Shown: positions 7,987 to 16,035, numbered from the stretch's first letter. The stretch is 47,107 nucleotides of DNA from Polyangiaceae bacterium (GCA_025937895.1 JAICQL010000035.1:1-47107); one strand, 5' to 3'. Program-made: numbers and translations. Notes: generated by a model not told the origin, from the letters alone.

Positions 7987-8509
7987 CGCCCGCGAGGCCG
8001 TCGCGGAGGCGTTGACGCGCCTTCGCGGCGGGCTCGAGCGGATGTGTCGTCGGCGCTTTCCGTCGCTCGATGCGGGCGACGTCTACCAGCGCGCGTCCGT
8101 TCGCGCGCTGGAGCGGAGCGAGTCGGTGCGCGACCGCGAGCGCGTCGACGGATGGGTCCGGCGCATCGTCGTGACCTCGGCGCTCGATCTCCTCCGCGAG
8201 CGGCGAGCAGAGGTGCCACTTGCCGACGGGGACGACCTCGAGGTCCACGACGTCTGCGCCTGCACGCTCGCGCTGATGAAGACATTGCCCGAGTCCTACT
8301 CGGACATCCTCCGTCGCGTCGATGTCGAGGGAGCTGGGCTCGCCGAGGTCGCGGGCAGCCTGCACATCGCCACCGGCAACGCTGCCGTCCGCCTGCATCG
8401 GGCGCGGCGCGCGCTGCGAGCCCGCCTCCGCGAGCATTGCGGCGTCGAGACGATGCGGCAATGCCTCACGTGTGTGTGTAACGAGCGGGGCTGCTGCGGG
8501 ACCGCGTAA
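7958..8509 (+). CDS. CorE-like ECF sigma factor with metal-binding cysteine-rich tail
   Basis: This protein has about 183 residues if it starts at GTG 7958 (an earlier ATG at 7856 lies inside the metallothionein gene). Sigma region 2 covers FPSLDAGDVYQRASVRALE to DGWVRRIVVTSALDLLRERR. A CxC (DVCACTLALMKTLP) lies in the linker, region 4 covers YSDILRRVDVEGAGLAEVA to AAVRLHRARRALRARL, and the tail carries six cysteines (HCGVETMRQCLTCVCNERGCC). A CxC linker plus C-terminal cysteine-rich domain is the signature of CorE/CorE2 sigma factors of Myxococcus xanthus, which need no anti-sigma factor and respond directly to Cu or Cd/Zn. It shares 29 bases with the metallothionein gene. Target metal and promoters are inferred. 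Confidence 0.85.
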   Translation: MAALAPRRSDAREAVAEALTRLRGGLERMCRRRFPSLDAGDVYQRASVRALERSESVRDRERVDGWVRRIVVTSALDLLRERRAEVPLADGDDLEVHDVCACTLALMKTLPESYSDILRRVDVEGAGLAEVAGSLHIATGNAAVRLHRARRALRARLREHCGVETMRQCLTCVCNERGCCGTA

Positions 8510-8675
8510 ACGCGGCGGATCGGAGGGGCGTCGGCGGGCCTACAACCGCGTCCGACCCGCCATCTGCAGCCCGTGGGGTGGGCGATGAAGTTCGCCGGGT
8601 TCGATCGTTTCGCCGCTCGAGGAACTCGAAGGCCTTCCGGCCCCCCGCTTCGAGTCGCTCCAGATCGAGCATCAT
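8466..8675 (-). CDS. Small open frame coupled to norR, doubtful
   Basis: ATGATG at 8675 overlaps the norR stop codon and opens a 69-residue frame ([20 protein letters not shown]) whose first 30 residues have balanced composition. The rest is Arg/Ser/Thr-rich and runs antisense into the 3' end of the sigma gene. It may be the truncated start of a lost downstream gene. I do not recognise it. Confidence 0.2.
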   Translation of the reverse strand: MMLDLERLEAGGRKAFEFLERRNDRTRRTSSPTPRAADGGSDAVVGPPTPLRSAAFTRSRSSPARYTHT

Positions 8676-10240
8676 CCTCGCAGTCCCAGCCTCTCGGCCA
8701 TGTGGTGCAAGTTGCTGCGCGCCATGCCGAGGGAGCGGGCCGCTGCGGCCCAGTTGCCGCCGTTTTCTTCCACGGCGCGAAGCACCATGATGCGCTTCGT
8801 TTCCTCCAGGGCTTCGCGGAGGGTCTTGCCCTCGATGGCCAGCACGGGGGTTCCGTGCGGGGGTGGCTGGGGTGTTGCTGCGGTCTTGGCTCCGGGCGCC
8901 GGGGTATCGAGCTGAAGGTGCTCCGGTCCAATGACGAGAGGCGCGGCTCGTCCTCCAGCTCCCGCGCAGCGCAAGACCGCTCGGCCCAGGACGTGATCGA
9001 GCTCGCGCACGTTTCCGAGCCAGTCGGCGTTGGTCAGTGCTTGTCGGGCGGCGTCGTTGAGGCGCACGGGTCCTAGCCCCAGCCGGCGCCGGTACGAGTC
9101 CAGGAAGAATCCGGCGAGCAGAGCGATGTCCGCTCGGCGCTCCCGCAGCGGCGGCACGTGGATGGGATACATGTTCAGGCGGTGAAAGAGGTCCGCGCGG
9201 AACTTGCCGTTCTCCACTTCGCGCTCCAGGTCTCGATTGGTGGCCGCGACGACCCGTACGTTGACGCGCAGCAGCTTGTCCGAACCAACACGCTGGACCT
9301 CGCCTTCCTGGAGCGCGCGCAACAGCTTGGGCTGCACCGAGAGCGGGAGCTCGCCGATTTCGTCCAGAAACAGCGTTCCCTTGTCGGCGACCTCGAACTT
9401 GCCGGCGCGGTCTGTCGTTGCGCCTGTATACGCGCCGCGCAGATGACCGAAGAGCTCGCTCTCCACGATCGTCTCGGGTAGCGCCGCGCAGTTCACATGG
9501 ATCAAGGGGCGCTCACTGCGAGCAGAGTGCTGATGAACTGCTCGCGCGACGAGCTCCTTGCCGACTCCCGTCTCGCCGGTGATCAGGACGGCGAAATCGC
9601 TCGGCGCTACCAGCTCGATCTCCTGGCGGACGCGCTGCAGGGGAGCGCTCGTGCCGATCAGCTGACTACCGCCGTCACGAAGCTCGGCGTCTCGCTGCAG
9701 CACTCGTGCGACCTGCTGGTGGTGACGAGAGCCCGCCTCGAGTGCATCGATGATGCGCGCAGTATGGAGGGCCGCTCCGGCGAGCGCGCCGAGCATGCGC
9801 AGAAATTCCTCGTCTAGCCCGTCGAACGCTCCCGGCTGGAGTGCATCTGCGGTGAGGACGCCGATGACCCTGTCGCCTTCCAGGAGCGGACAGCCCAGAC
9901 AGGCGTGCACGTCGCGAGTGGCGTCGGGATTGGCGAGAAGCAGGCCGTCGTAGGGATCCGGCAGCGCGCTGTCGGCGGGGAATCGCACTGGCGTCTTTCG
10001 AGCCACGACGACCTCCAGACGCGGATGCTCTCGGCGAGCAAAGCGCCTGCCGAGCACCTCGGGGGCGAGGCCGTGCACGGCGAGCGGGATGAGGTCATCG
10101 CCCGCCAGCTCCAGCACCGCCGCAGCGTCACACGGAATGGACCGCCGAACCGCCCGGAGGAGCCTGGCCAGCCGATCTTCGGACGCCAGGGAAGCGGTCA
10201 GGTCGAGCGCGATGGAGAGAAGGGCAGCGCGGTCGCTCAT
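8672..10240 (-). CDS. norR: NorR-type NO-responsive sigma-54 activator
   Basis: This 522-residue protein starts at ATG 10240 ([12 protein letters not shown]); an in-frame ATG at 10255 is an alternative. Residues 1-175 form a GAF domain of the NorR type ([21 protein letters not shown]). The AAA+ domain has Walker A GETGVGKE, the sigma-54 contact loop GAYTGA, Walker [10 protein letters not shown] and the arginine-finger region [10 protein letters not shown]. The C-terminal Fis-type helix-turn-helix is [20 protein letters not shown]. In NorR, NO binding to a mononuclear iron in the GAF domain relieves repression of the ATPase. The gene is divergent from a di-iron NO-stress repair gene with a -24/-12 promoter between them, which fits NorR well. 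Related GAF activators are the alternative. Confidence 0.85.
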   Translation of the reverse strand: MSDRAALLSIALDLTASLASEDRLARLLRAVRRSIPCDAAAVLELAGDDLIPLAVHGLAPEVLGRRFARREHPRLEVVVARKTPVRFPADSALPDPYDGLLLANPDATRDVHACLGCPLLEGDRVIGVLTADALQPGAFDGLDEEFLRMLGALAGAALHTARIIDALEAGSRHHQQVARVLQRDAELRDGGSQLIGTSAPLQRVRQEIELVAPSDFAVLITGETGVGKELVARAVHQHSARSERPLIHVNCAALPETIVESELFGHLRGAYTGATTDRAGKFEVADKGTLFLDEIGELPLSVQPKLLRALQEGEVQRVGSDKLLRVNVRVVAATNRDLEREVENGKFRADLFHRLNMYPIHVPPLRERRADIALLAGFFLDSYRRRLGLGPVRLNDAARQALTNADWLGNVRELDHVLGRAVLRCAGAGGRAAPLVIGPEHLQLDTPAPGAKTAATPQPPPHGTPVLAIEGKTLREALEETKRIMVLRAVEENGGNWAAAARSLGMARSNLHHMAERLGLRG

Positions 10241-10241
10241 G

Positions 10242-10304
10242 GTTATGAGTGACATAACACACGTTATGGCGACGACAACTCAAGCTTGTCATTCGCGGCA
10301 TAAC
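10242..10304. promoter_or_regulatory. Candidate NorR binding repeats
   Basis: Four half-sites alternate in the norR/RIC intergenic region: GTTATG (10242-10247), CATAAC (10253-10258), GTTATG (10263-10268) and CATAAC (10299-10304). The first three make two overlapping palindromes, GTTATG-N5-CATAAC and CATAAC-N4-GTTATG. They lie 40-100 bases upstream of the -24/-12 promoter, the usual place for enhancer sites of a sigma-54 activator, and also cover the norR start region, which suggests autoregulation. Confidence 0.5.
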
Positions 10305-10343
10305 TACGCAGATAAGCCGTTGAAATATCGATTCTTTCCATCC

Positions 10344-10359
10344 TGGCGCGGGCCTTGCT
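10344..10359 (+). promoter_or_regulatory. Sigma-54 (-24/-12) promoter for the RIC gene
   Basis: TGGCGCGGGCCTTGCT matches the sigma-54 consensus TGGCACG-N4-TTGCW, with the invariant GG and GC separated by exactly 10 bases. It points to the RIC start at 10386, about 27 bases downstream of the -12 element. Confidence 0.75.
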
Positions 10360-10385
10360 GTGTGGAGCGCAGACAAGGAGACTTC

Positions 10386-11054
10386 ATGATCGACCTCAAC
10401 GACACGCTCGGCCAAGTGGCGACAGCTCACCCCGCATCGACCTTGGTCTTCCTGAGACATCGGCTCGACTTCTGCTGTGGAGGCGGCCAGAAGCTGGGAG
10501 AAGCTTGTCGAAGGATCGGCCTCGATCCTGACGCAGTGGTCGCGGAGATCGCTGCCGAGGGCAGCTCGAGCGCGCCGGAGCGGTGGGACACCAGACCGTT
10601 ACCCGACCTGATCGACTTCATCCTGACCCGATACCACGAGCCGTTGCGCTTGGATCTTCCGGCGTTGCTCGCTGCCGCGCGGAGAGTGGAGCGCGTCCAC
10701 GCGAGGAAAGGCAGCTGCCCGCATGGCTTGGCCTCGCTCCTGGAGCAGCTGGATGCCGAGATTCGACAGCACCTCGCCAAGGAAGAACAGGTGCTCTTTC
10801 CGGCGCTTCGTGCCGGGAGTGGTGGCGCCAGTGTCCACATGCCGGTCCGGGTGATCATGCAGGAGCACGATGACCATGGCGCGAGCCTGCGCCGCCTTCG
10901 CGAGCTCGCGACGGATTTCAGCCCTCCACCCGAGGCGTGCGCGACCTGGCGTGCGCTGTATGCCGGGCTCGAGAAGCTCGAGTCGGAGTTGATGGAGCAC
11001 ATCCATCTCGAGAACAATGTCCTGTTTCCACGAGCGCTGAACGCGCTCGACTGA
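10386..11054 (+). CDS. ytfE: RIC-family di-iron protein for iron-sulfur cluster repair
   Basis: This 222-residue protein is the usual length for the YtfE/ScdA/NorA family, which restores Fe-S clusters after nitric oxide or oxidative damage. Residues 1-60 form the DUF542/ScdA_N domain with the HRLDFCCGGGQ motif. The rest is a hemerythrin-like four-helix bundle with predicted iron ligands in RYHEPLRLD, HLAKEEQVLFP, MQEHDDHG and HIHLENNVLFP. AAGGAG lies 5 bases before the ATG. A sigma-54 promoter and the divergent norR gene upstream show how it is likely induced by NO. Fourteen bases downstream starts a small CxxC protein in the same operon. Confidence 0.92.
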   Translation: MIDLNDTLGQVATAHPASTLVFLRHRLDFCCGGGQKLGEACRRIGLDPDAVVAEIAAEGSSSAPERWDTRPLPDLIDFILTRYHEPLRLDLPALLAAARRVERVHARKGSCPHGLASLLEQLDAEIRQHLAKEEQVLFPALRAGSGGASVHMPVRVIMQEHDDHGASLRRLRELATDFSPPPEACATWRALYAGLEKLESELMEHIHLENNVLFPRALNALD

Positions 11055-11068
11055 GCGAGGAGGTCGTC

Positions 11069-11428
11069 GTGACCGACATCTTGAAAGCACTCTCCGTCGA
11101 CGTTCACTGCGACCAGTGTGGTGACTTCAACCTTGGCGCGGACACGATCGCCGAGAGTCAGCGGTTGCTCGCCGAGGGGTGTCCGGGATCACCGCATGAG
11201 TGCCCGCCGGCGCTGTTCGCCACGCTCTTGCCGCAAGCTGCGCTCCAGTCTCTGCAACGAGCCTGGAGCGCGCTGGAGAGCGCCACGCAGAGTCCGATAC
11301 GGCAGCTCTCCCTCGAAGGCTCGCCGCGCCTCGCGCTACACTCGATCGACAATCTAGAGGCCCGCGCGATCGCTCGCTGGGAGGACGACGGCGGCTGCGT
11401 TCCCAGCGAGACCGGCGGCAATCCGTGA
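11069..11428 (+). CDS. Small CxxC protein downstream of RIC
   Basis: GTG at 11069 follows AGGAGG by 6 bases and gives 119 residues. The N-terminus carries HCDQCGDFNLG (CxxC) and a later GCPGSPHECPPALF, so up to four cysteines could bind one metal ion. The middle is helical (LLPQAALQSLQRAWSALE). The short 14-base gap after RIC implies co-transcription from the NorR-controlled promoter, so a role in NO or metal stress is likely by position. I do not recognise the family. Confidence 0.65.
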   Translation: MTDILKALSVDVHCDQCGDFNLGADTIAESQRLLAEGCPGSPHECPPALFATLLPQAALQSLQRAWSALESATQSPIRQLSLEGSPRLALHSIDNLEARAIARWEDDGGCVPSETGGNP

Positions 11429-11444
11429 GCGTCTGACGTTCTCG

Positions 11445-11969
11445 TCAGTCGACGGGCGCCCCGCGGAGGCCGAGGTGCTCCGCAATCGCCTCGAGCGTCG
11501 CAAGCAGGGTGGCCCGCTGTTCTTGCGCGAGGTGCCCAAAGGCCTCGGCGTCGTTTTCGTCGGCCAGCGCTGCGAGCTTCGGTACCAGGCGTCTGCCGGA
11601 GGCCTCGAGGGTGACGAGTTGAGCCCTGCCATCGTTTTCGTCGCTGCGGACGGATACCAGGTCCTTGGCTACCAAGCGGTCCACGAGCTTCGAGATGGCA
11701 CCGCGGGTCAGTCCGAGAGTGGTCGCGAGCTCGCTGGGCTTGACTCCGCCGCCGTCGAACAGGGCGCGCAGTACGACCCACTCGGCGACGGTCACGCCGT
11801 GCCTCTCCACCTTCGCCTTGAAGGCGTGGGAGACGTGGTTCGACACCGCGCGCAGCCAGTAGCCGAGATGGGCTTCGAGCTCGCTGACATGGCCCTGCGC
11901 CGGCGTGCTCGGGCGTAGGTCGAGGTCCTGTCCACGAGCACGGGGTCTACTGCGGGAAGTGCTCGACAT
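11445..11969 (-). CDS. MarR-family transcriptional regulator
   Basis: This 174-residue protein has an N-terminal Arg-rich extension of about 25 residues, followed by a typical MarR winged helix: LGYWLRAVSNHVSHAFKAKV (dimer helix), VTVAEWVVLRALFDG, recognition region VKPSELATTLGLTRGAISKLVDRLV, wing RSDENDGRAQLVTLEASGRRL, and closing dimer helices. It lies downstream of a DUF1398 gene and overlaps its end by 23 bases, so the true start may be an internal one. The palindrome at 12430 upstream of the pair is a good candidate for its own operator. The ligand is unknown. Confidence 0.88.
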   Translation of the reverse strand: MSSTSRSRPRARGQDLDLRPSTPAQGHVSELEAHLGYWLRAVSNHVSHAFKAKVERHGVTVAEWVVLRALFDGGGVKPSELATTLGLTRGAISKLVDRLVAKDLVSVRSDENDGRAQLVTLEASGRRLVPKLAALADENDAEAFGHLAQEQRATLLATLEAIAEHLGLRGAPVD

Positions 11970-12348
11970 GCGTCTCTGCCGTGCGCCCGAAGTACAGGAC
12001 GCGCTTTCCGAGAAAGGACACCATGTAGCCAGCGCAGCCCGCGGCCTTCACCTTCTCGCAGAACCCGGCGTAGCTGTAGCCCGGGACGTTGTTCTGCGCC
12101 TCACGCACGGCTCGTTCGACGTCGCGGGCGCGGAACTCCGCGGCCACCGTGCTGGCTGACTCTGGCAGGGCGAGCTGCACGCTCTCGCCGTTCGGGAGGA
12201 AATACGTCGACGTGCCGCGCCGGAAGCTGACCTCATAGCCCTCGAACCCTGCCTCGATCAGGGCGCGGACGATGGAGGGGAAATCCATGCTGCCCAGGTG
12301 CGCAGCATCCAGGCATTTACGGGCGGTGGCGGCCAGTTGTTCGTTCAT
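11947..12348 (-). CDS. DUF1398 protein (YbcV-like)
   Basis: ATG at 12348 (MNEQLAATARKCL) gives 133 residues, the usual DUF1398 length. Family-like features are FPSIVRALIEAGFEGYEVSF in the N-terminal half, the YFLPNGESVQLALP segment and the closing YAGFCEKVKAAGCAGYMVSF with RVLYFGRTAETHVEHFP. The two halves look like repeats of one fold (RALIEAGFEGYEVSF and EKVKAAGCAGYMVSF). DUF1398 proteins are small and soluble, with no established activity. It is the first gene of a MarR-regulated operon. Confidence 0.85.
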   Translation of the reverse strand: MNEQLAATARKCLDAAHLGSMDFPSIVRALIEAGFEGYEVSFRRGTSTYFLPNGESVQLALPESASTVAAEFRARDVERAVREAQNNVPGYSYAGFCEKVKAAGCAGYMVSFLGKRVLYFGRTAETHVEHFPQ

Positions 12349-12429
12349 CTGAGGGACTTTCGCTTCGAGTTGTCGTCGGGCTCGCGCGGGAGCGCGAAGC
12401 CCCACACGCTAGATAGATAGCAGCAGATG

Positions 12430-12443
12430 GTTTCCTAGTAAAC
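12430..12443. promoter_or_regulatory. Candidate MarR operator
   Basis: GTTTCCTAGTAAAC is a 14-base palindrome with one mismatched pair, in an AT-rich pocket upstream of the DUF1398/marR operon. On the minus strand TATATAGT next to it can serve as a -10 region, so the operator would block the promoter. Confidence 0.45.
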
Positions 12444-12520
12444 TATATACTGGCTGCGCGCGCTCTCCGTCGCGAAGGGCGCGGCTTTCGAGCGGGCCTG
12501 CTAAGCTGGTGGGCGTCTTC

Positions 12521-13783
12521 ATGTTTGCTCGACTCGAGGCGCTCCGCGCGCTGCTGGCCCCGTATCCCTGGTCCTATTCGCTCCTGGTCTTGCTCGCGCT
12601 GCTGCTGGTCGCGTGGCTCGCGAACGTCATCAGCACCAGGCTCCTGCCGCGCGCCTGGCGGCGGCTGCTCGGCAGCAGCGCCGGGGCCAGCCTCCGCGGC
12701 GACGAGACCAAGAGCTTGCGCGTGGTCTCGCGGCTGGCCAACGTGATGCCCGCCGTGGTGATCAGCTCGGGCATTGGCCTGGTGCCGGACCTGTCGCCGC
12801 AGCTGGTCGCGCTCATCATCAGCCTGTGTGAGGTGTTCGTGATCCTGAGCGTGGCCCTGGCGGTGGGCCATGCGCTGGAGCTCGCGAACGAGCTCTACGA
12901 GCGGCGGCCGCATGCCCGCGACAGGCCGATCAAGGGCTACCTGCAGGTGGCCAAGATCATCGTGATGATGATGGCGGTGCTGGCCGCGGTGGCGGTGGTG
13001 GCTGGCGTTCAGATCATTCACGTGCTGACCGGTCTGGGCGCGGCGAGCGCCGTGCTGTTGCTGATCTTTCAGGACACCATCCTCGCCTTTGCTGCCAGCC
13101 TGCAGATCAGCAGCGACGGCAGGGTGCGCATCGGCGACTGGGTGGAGATGCCGAGCCAGAACGCCGATGGAGACGTCATCGACATCGCGCTGCACACCGT
13201 CACCGTGCAGAACTGGGACAAGACCATCACCACCGTGCCCACGCGCAAGCTCATCAGCGACTCGTTCAAGAACTGGCGCGGGATGAAGGAGGCGGGCGGT
13301 CGCCGTATCAAGCGCGCGCTCTATCTCGACCAGCACAGCACGCGTTTTCTCACGACGGAGGAGATCGCGCGGCTGCAGCGCTTCCGGTTGCTCGAGGGCT
13401 ACCTGCGCAGCAAGGAGGGGGAGCTGCGCGAGTGGAACCAGGCGCTCGGCAGCGCGGGCAGCGAGGCGGTCAACCAGCGCCGGGTAACGAACCTCGGAAC
13501 CTTCCGCGCGTACGTCGAACAGTACCTGCGCAACCACCCGGGCGTGAATCAGAACCTGTCGCTGATGGTCCGCCAGCTGCAGCCGACAGCTCTGGGCTTG
13601 CCGCTGGAGATCTACTGCTTCACAGCTGACGTGCGCTGGGTCGTGTACGAGGGCGTGCAGGCGGACATCTTCGATCACCTGCTGGCGATCCTCCCGGAGT
13701 TCGGGCTGCGCGTATTTCAGCAGGCCAGCGACGGGCCGCGCGAGGTGCTCCTGCGCGACGGCTCGGCACGGAAGGCGGGCTGA
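12521..13783 (+). CDS. Mechanosensitive channel of the MscS family (YbdG/MscM-like)
   Basis: ATG at 12521 (MFARLEALRAL), with GGTGGG 7 bases upstream, gives 420 residues, the size of the YbdG branch. Membrane segments are visible at SYSLLVLLALLLVAWLANVI, near VVISSGIGLV, QLVALIISLCEVFVILSVAL, and IIVMMMAVLAAVAVVAGV. The pore helix is LTGLGAASAVLLLIFQDTIL, followed by the MscS beta domain (GRVRIGDWVEMP, HTVTVQNWDKTITTVP). The C-terminal part after about residue 250 is the cytoplasmic vestibule. These channels release solutes on osmotic downshock from the inner membrane. A GTG at 12509 is an alternative start. No operon partner is evident. Confidence 0.9.
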   Translation: MFARLEALRALLAPYPWSYSLLVLLALLLVAWLANVISTRLLPRAWRRLLGSSAGASLRGDETKSLRVVSRLANVMPAVVISSGIGLVPDLSPQLVALIISLCEVFVILSVALAVGHALELANELYERRPHARDRPIKGYLQVAKIIVMMMAVLAAVAVVAGVQIIHVLTGLGAASAVLLLIFQDTILAFAASLQISSDGRVRIGDWVEMPSQNADGDVIDIALHTVTVQNWDKTITTVPTRKLISDSFKNWRGMKEAGGRRIKRALYLDQHSTRFLTTEEIARLQRFRLLEGYLRSKEGELREWNQALGSAGSEAVNQRRVTNLGTFRAYVEQYLRNHPGVNQNLSLMVRQLQPTALGLPLEIYCFTADVRWVVYEGVQADIFDHLLAILPEFGLRVFQQASDGPREVLLRDGSARKAG

Positions 13784-13818
13784 CGTCAGGTGAGCGAGCG
13801 TGATAAGGTGATGGCTGC

Positions 13819-14241
13819 ATGAGTGCGGTAAAGAAGAAGGCGGCAGCCAAGAAAGCGCCCGCCAAGAAGACACAACCGTCGAGCGCTGGCGCGCCCAAGA
13901 AGCACCGCATCTACGGCATGTCGTTCGCGAGCATCTATCCGCTCTACATCCAGAAGGTGGAGCGCAAAGGCCGGACGAAGTCGGAGCTCGATCAGGTGAT
14001 CGCCTGGCTTACGGGCTACGAGGGGGCTTCGCTACAGCGCGTGCTGGAGACCAGGATCGATCTGGAGACGTTCTTCAACGAGGCGCAACTGAACCCGAAG
14101 GCGAGCCTGATCACCGGGGTCGTGTGCGGAGTGCGCCTGGAGGAGCTGACCGATCCGCTGATGCGCAACATCCGCTACCTCGACAAGCTGGTGGACGAGC
14201 TCGCGCGGGGCAAGAAGATGTCGAGCATCCTGCGCGAGTAG
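13819..14241 (+). CDS. DUF2200 protein with Lys/Ala-rich N-terminal tail
   Basis: This 140-residue protein starts with about 28 residues of Lys/Ala/Pro tail (KKKAAAKKAPAKK), then a near-complete DUF2200 domain: HRIYGMSFASIYPLYIQKVE, RKGRTKSELDQVIAWLTGYE, NPKASLITGVVCGVRLEEL, NIRYLDKLVDELARGKKMSS. The tail is longer than in most members and resembles histone H1-like or nucleic acid-binding tails common in high-GC bacteria. The family has no known activity. Nucleic acid binding is a guess from the tail alone. Confidence 0.88.
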   Translation: MSAVKKKAAAKKAPAKKTQPSSAGAPKKHRIYGMSFASIYPLYIQKVERKGRTKSELDQVIAWLTGYEGASLQRVLETRIDLETFFNEAQLNPKASLITGVVCGVRLEELTDPLMRNIRYLDKLVDELARGKKMSSILRE

Positions 14242-14268
14242 CGCTCGGCTGCGGGCCGCGAGCTGCGC

Positions 14269-15153
14269 CTAGCGCGTGTGCTCCAGGATCAGCTCGGCAA
14301 GCGGCCGGTGCACGGCGCTGGGCAGCGCGTGGCCCATGCCCGGAAGCTCGACCAGGCGCGCGCCGGGGATCAGCTCGGCGAGGTGGCGGCCGTGGGGTGG
14401 GGGGTTTAGGGGATCGTGGGGTGCCTGGATCACGAGGGTGGGGGTCGTGATGGTCCGGAGCTCGGCGCCGCGCTCGACGGGGAAGGGCGCGGCAAGCGCA
14501 TGAGCCGTGGGCTGCTGGTGGGTGCCCGCGTGCGCGATGGCCTTCTCCTCCCAGCGCCGGAACTCGCTCTCGATGAACGGCAGCCCTCCTCCCGACAGCA
14601 GCCGCCACTCCTCGACCCGCCATTCGAGCTCGGCTTCACGATCTCTGCCCGGCTCACCACGCCGCGCGAGCGCCTGGAGGACGCGCGGGTCTGGGGTCGG
14701 CAGGCCGTCGGGCGAGGGCTCGCCCCGCAGGGCGCGGCCGATGTTGCCGGCGAAGTCCACGTCGAGCGCGGCCGTCATCATCACCGTCAAGGTCCGCAGG
14801 CGCTCGCGGTGCTCGATGGCGAGAATCTGTCCGATGCTGCCGCCCAGCGAGAGCCCGAGCAAGTGAGCGCGCTCGAGGCCGTGGCCGTCGAGCACTGCCA
14901 CGGCGTCGCTGGCGAGATCGGCGACCGAGTAGGGATGCTGCTGGAAGTCGCGCTGGCTCGAGCGACCCGTGTCGCGGTGGTCGTACCGGAGCACGAAGCG
15001 CCCACCCGAGACGAGCAGCGCGATCAGCTCGTCAGGCCAGCCCAGGGCCGAGGTGTTGGCGCCCATGATGAGCAAGAGCGGCGGGTGAGCAGGGTCCCCG
15101 AGGGCTTCGGTCCAGAGCTCGAGCTCGCCGGTAGTTACGATCTTGGCTGTCAT
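14269..15153 (-). CDS. Alpha/beta hydrolase
   Basis: This 294-residue protein has the alpha/beta hydrolase order: LLLIMGANTSALGW (oxyanion strand), RYDHRDTGRSS, nucleophile elbow GLSLGGSIGQ (catalytic Ser near residue 102), acid in IQAPHDPLNP, and the catalytic His in GMGHALPS near the C-terminus. The closest style is the AclR/RdmC-like esterase group, but the substrate cannot be read from sequence. It is the last gene of an operon with SRPBCC and ArsR genes (26 bases after arsR), so it is probably controlled by that repressor. Confidence 0.88.
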   Translation of the reverse strand: MTAKIVTTGELELWTEALGDPAHPPLLLIMGANTSALGWPDELIALLVSGGRFVLRYDHRDTGRSSQRDFQQHPYSVADLASDAVAVLDGHGLERAHLLGLSLGGSIGQILAIEHRERLRTLTVMMTAALDVDFAGNIGRALRGEPSPDGLPTPDPRVLQALARRGEPGRDREAELEWRVEEWRLLSGGGLPFIESEFRRWEEKAIAHAGTHQQPTAHALAAPFPVERGAELRTITTPTLVIQAPHDPLNPPPHGRHLAELIPGARLVELPGMGHALPSAVHRPLAELILEHTR

Positions 15154-15179
15154 CTAGCGGCTCCCTTCACCTGAGCGCT

Positions 15180-15506
15180 TCAGTCGCCCTCTTCGACGAA
15201 AGCCCGCAGGCGCTCGATCGCTTCGTCCCACTGGCGCGCGATGATGTCGAGGTGCTCGCGCGCCCGGGCGAGGGGGCGCTGATCCAGCGCCCAGACCGTC
15301 TCGCGGCCCGACTTCTCGGAGTGCGCGAGCCCTGCCGCCTCGAGCACGCGCAGGTGCTTGGTCACCGCCTGACGCGTGATCGTGGCTCCTTCCGTCAGGG
15401 ACGTGACGGAGAGCGGCCCCTTCTGACTGAGGCGCGCGACCAGCATCATGCGCTGCGGATCGCCCAGGGCCGCGAACACGGGAGCGGAAGCAGCGGGCCG
15501 GGACAC
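15180..15506 (-). CDS. ArsR-family repressor (SRPBCC operon 1)
   Basis: This 108-residue protein has a winged helix: FAALGDPQRMMLVARLSQKG, SVTSLTEGATITRQAVTKHLRVLEAAGL (recognition helix), HSEKSGRETVWALDQ (wing) and a C-terminal dimer helix. There is no metal-binding CxC in the DNA helix. It therefore belongs to the non-metal ArsR group that is often paired with SRPBCC/AHSA1 proteins. It starts 4 bases after the SRPBCC stop. The twin GCAACC-N4-GGTTGC palindromes upstream of the operon are its likely operators. Confidence 0.9.
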   Translation of the reverse strand: MSRPAASAPVFAALGDPQRMMLVARLSQKGPLSVTSLTEGATITRQAVTKHLRVLEAAGLAHSEKSGRETVWALDQRPLARAREHLDIIARQWDEAIERLRAFVEEGD

Positions 15507-15510
15507 TGCT

Positions 15511-15990
15511 TCAGACCTCTCGCGCGAGGTACTTCGCGATCAGGGAGAGCTGCGCCTCCCAGCCGCCTTCGTTGTCGGCGAAGGCCTTGGCGCGACGCTC
15601 GAGCGGCAGCCCCTCGAAGCCGGACTCGGTGATGGTCAGCCGTGTGCCTCCGGCCACCTCCTGCAGCGCGAAGTCCACGCGGGTCATCGGATCGTCCGGA
15701 CCCATGCTGGCGTCGGCGCCCGGGTGCCAGCGGAAGGAGAAGAGCTTCATGGGGACGATGCGCTCGATCCGTAGCTCACAGCGCATGCCAACGTAGGGCT
15801 CCTGATGCCTGGCGATCTCATCGTCCACCTGCGTCTTGGCGATCGCGCCCAGGACAGTCTTGCCCTCGACGAACGGACCCTCGATGCTCATTCCGAACCA
15901 GGTCCCGAACGCTGCCGAGTCGCTGATGGCCTTCCACACCTTGGCGAGCGGAGCCTTCAGCGTAACCGTCTTCTCGATTTTGTCACTCAT
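15511..15990 (-). CDS. SRPBCC/AHSA1-domain protein (operon 1)
   Basis: ATG at 15990 (MSDKIEKTVTLKAPLAKVWK) gives 159 residues. The AHSA1-type START-like fold shows the VWKAISDSAAFGTWFG start, MRCELRIERIVPMKLFSFRW in the middle and VAGGTRLTITESGFEGLP plus a C-terminal helix (GGWEAQLSLIAKYL). Such proteins bind hydrophobic ligands in a cavity, and the natural ligand is unknown. It is the first gene of an operon with arsR and an alpha/beta hydrolase. Its GGAGG ribosome site lies inside the first operator palindrome, so repressor binding would cover it. Confidence 0.9.
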   Translation of the reverse strand: MSDKIEKTVTLKAPLAKVWKAISDSAAFGTWFGMSIEGPFVEGKTVLGAIAKTQVDDEIARHQEPYVGMRCELRIERIVPMKLFSFRWHPGADASMGPDDPMTRVDFALQEVAGGTRLTITESGFEGLPLERRAKAFADNEGGWEAQLSLIAKYLAREV

Positions 15991-15995
15991 GATTA

Positions 15996-16011
15996 GCAAC
16001 CTCCAGGTTGC
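15996..16011. promoter_or_regulatory. ArsR operator, proximal palindrome
   Basis: GCAACCTCCAGGTTGC is a perfect 6-base inverted repeat with a 4-base spacer. It lies directly before the SRPBCC start and includes its Shine-Dalgarno sequence. The distal copy lies exactly 40 bases further upstream. Confidence 0.7.
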
Positions 16012-16035
16012 ATATAGCCAGCGCGCACTCTAAAC

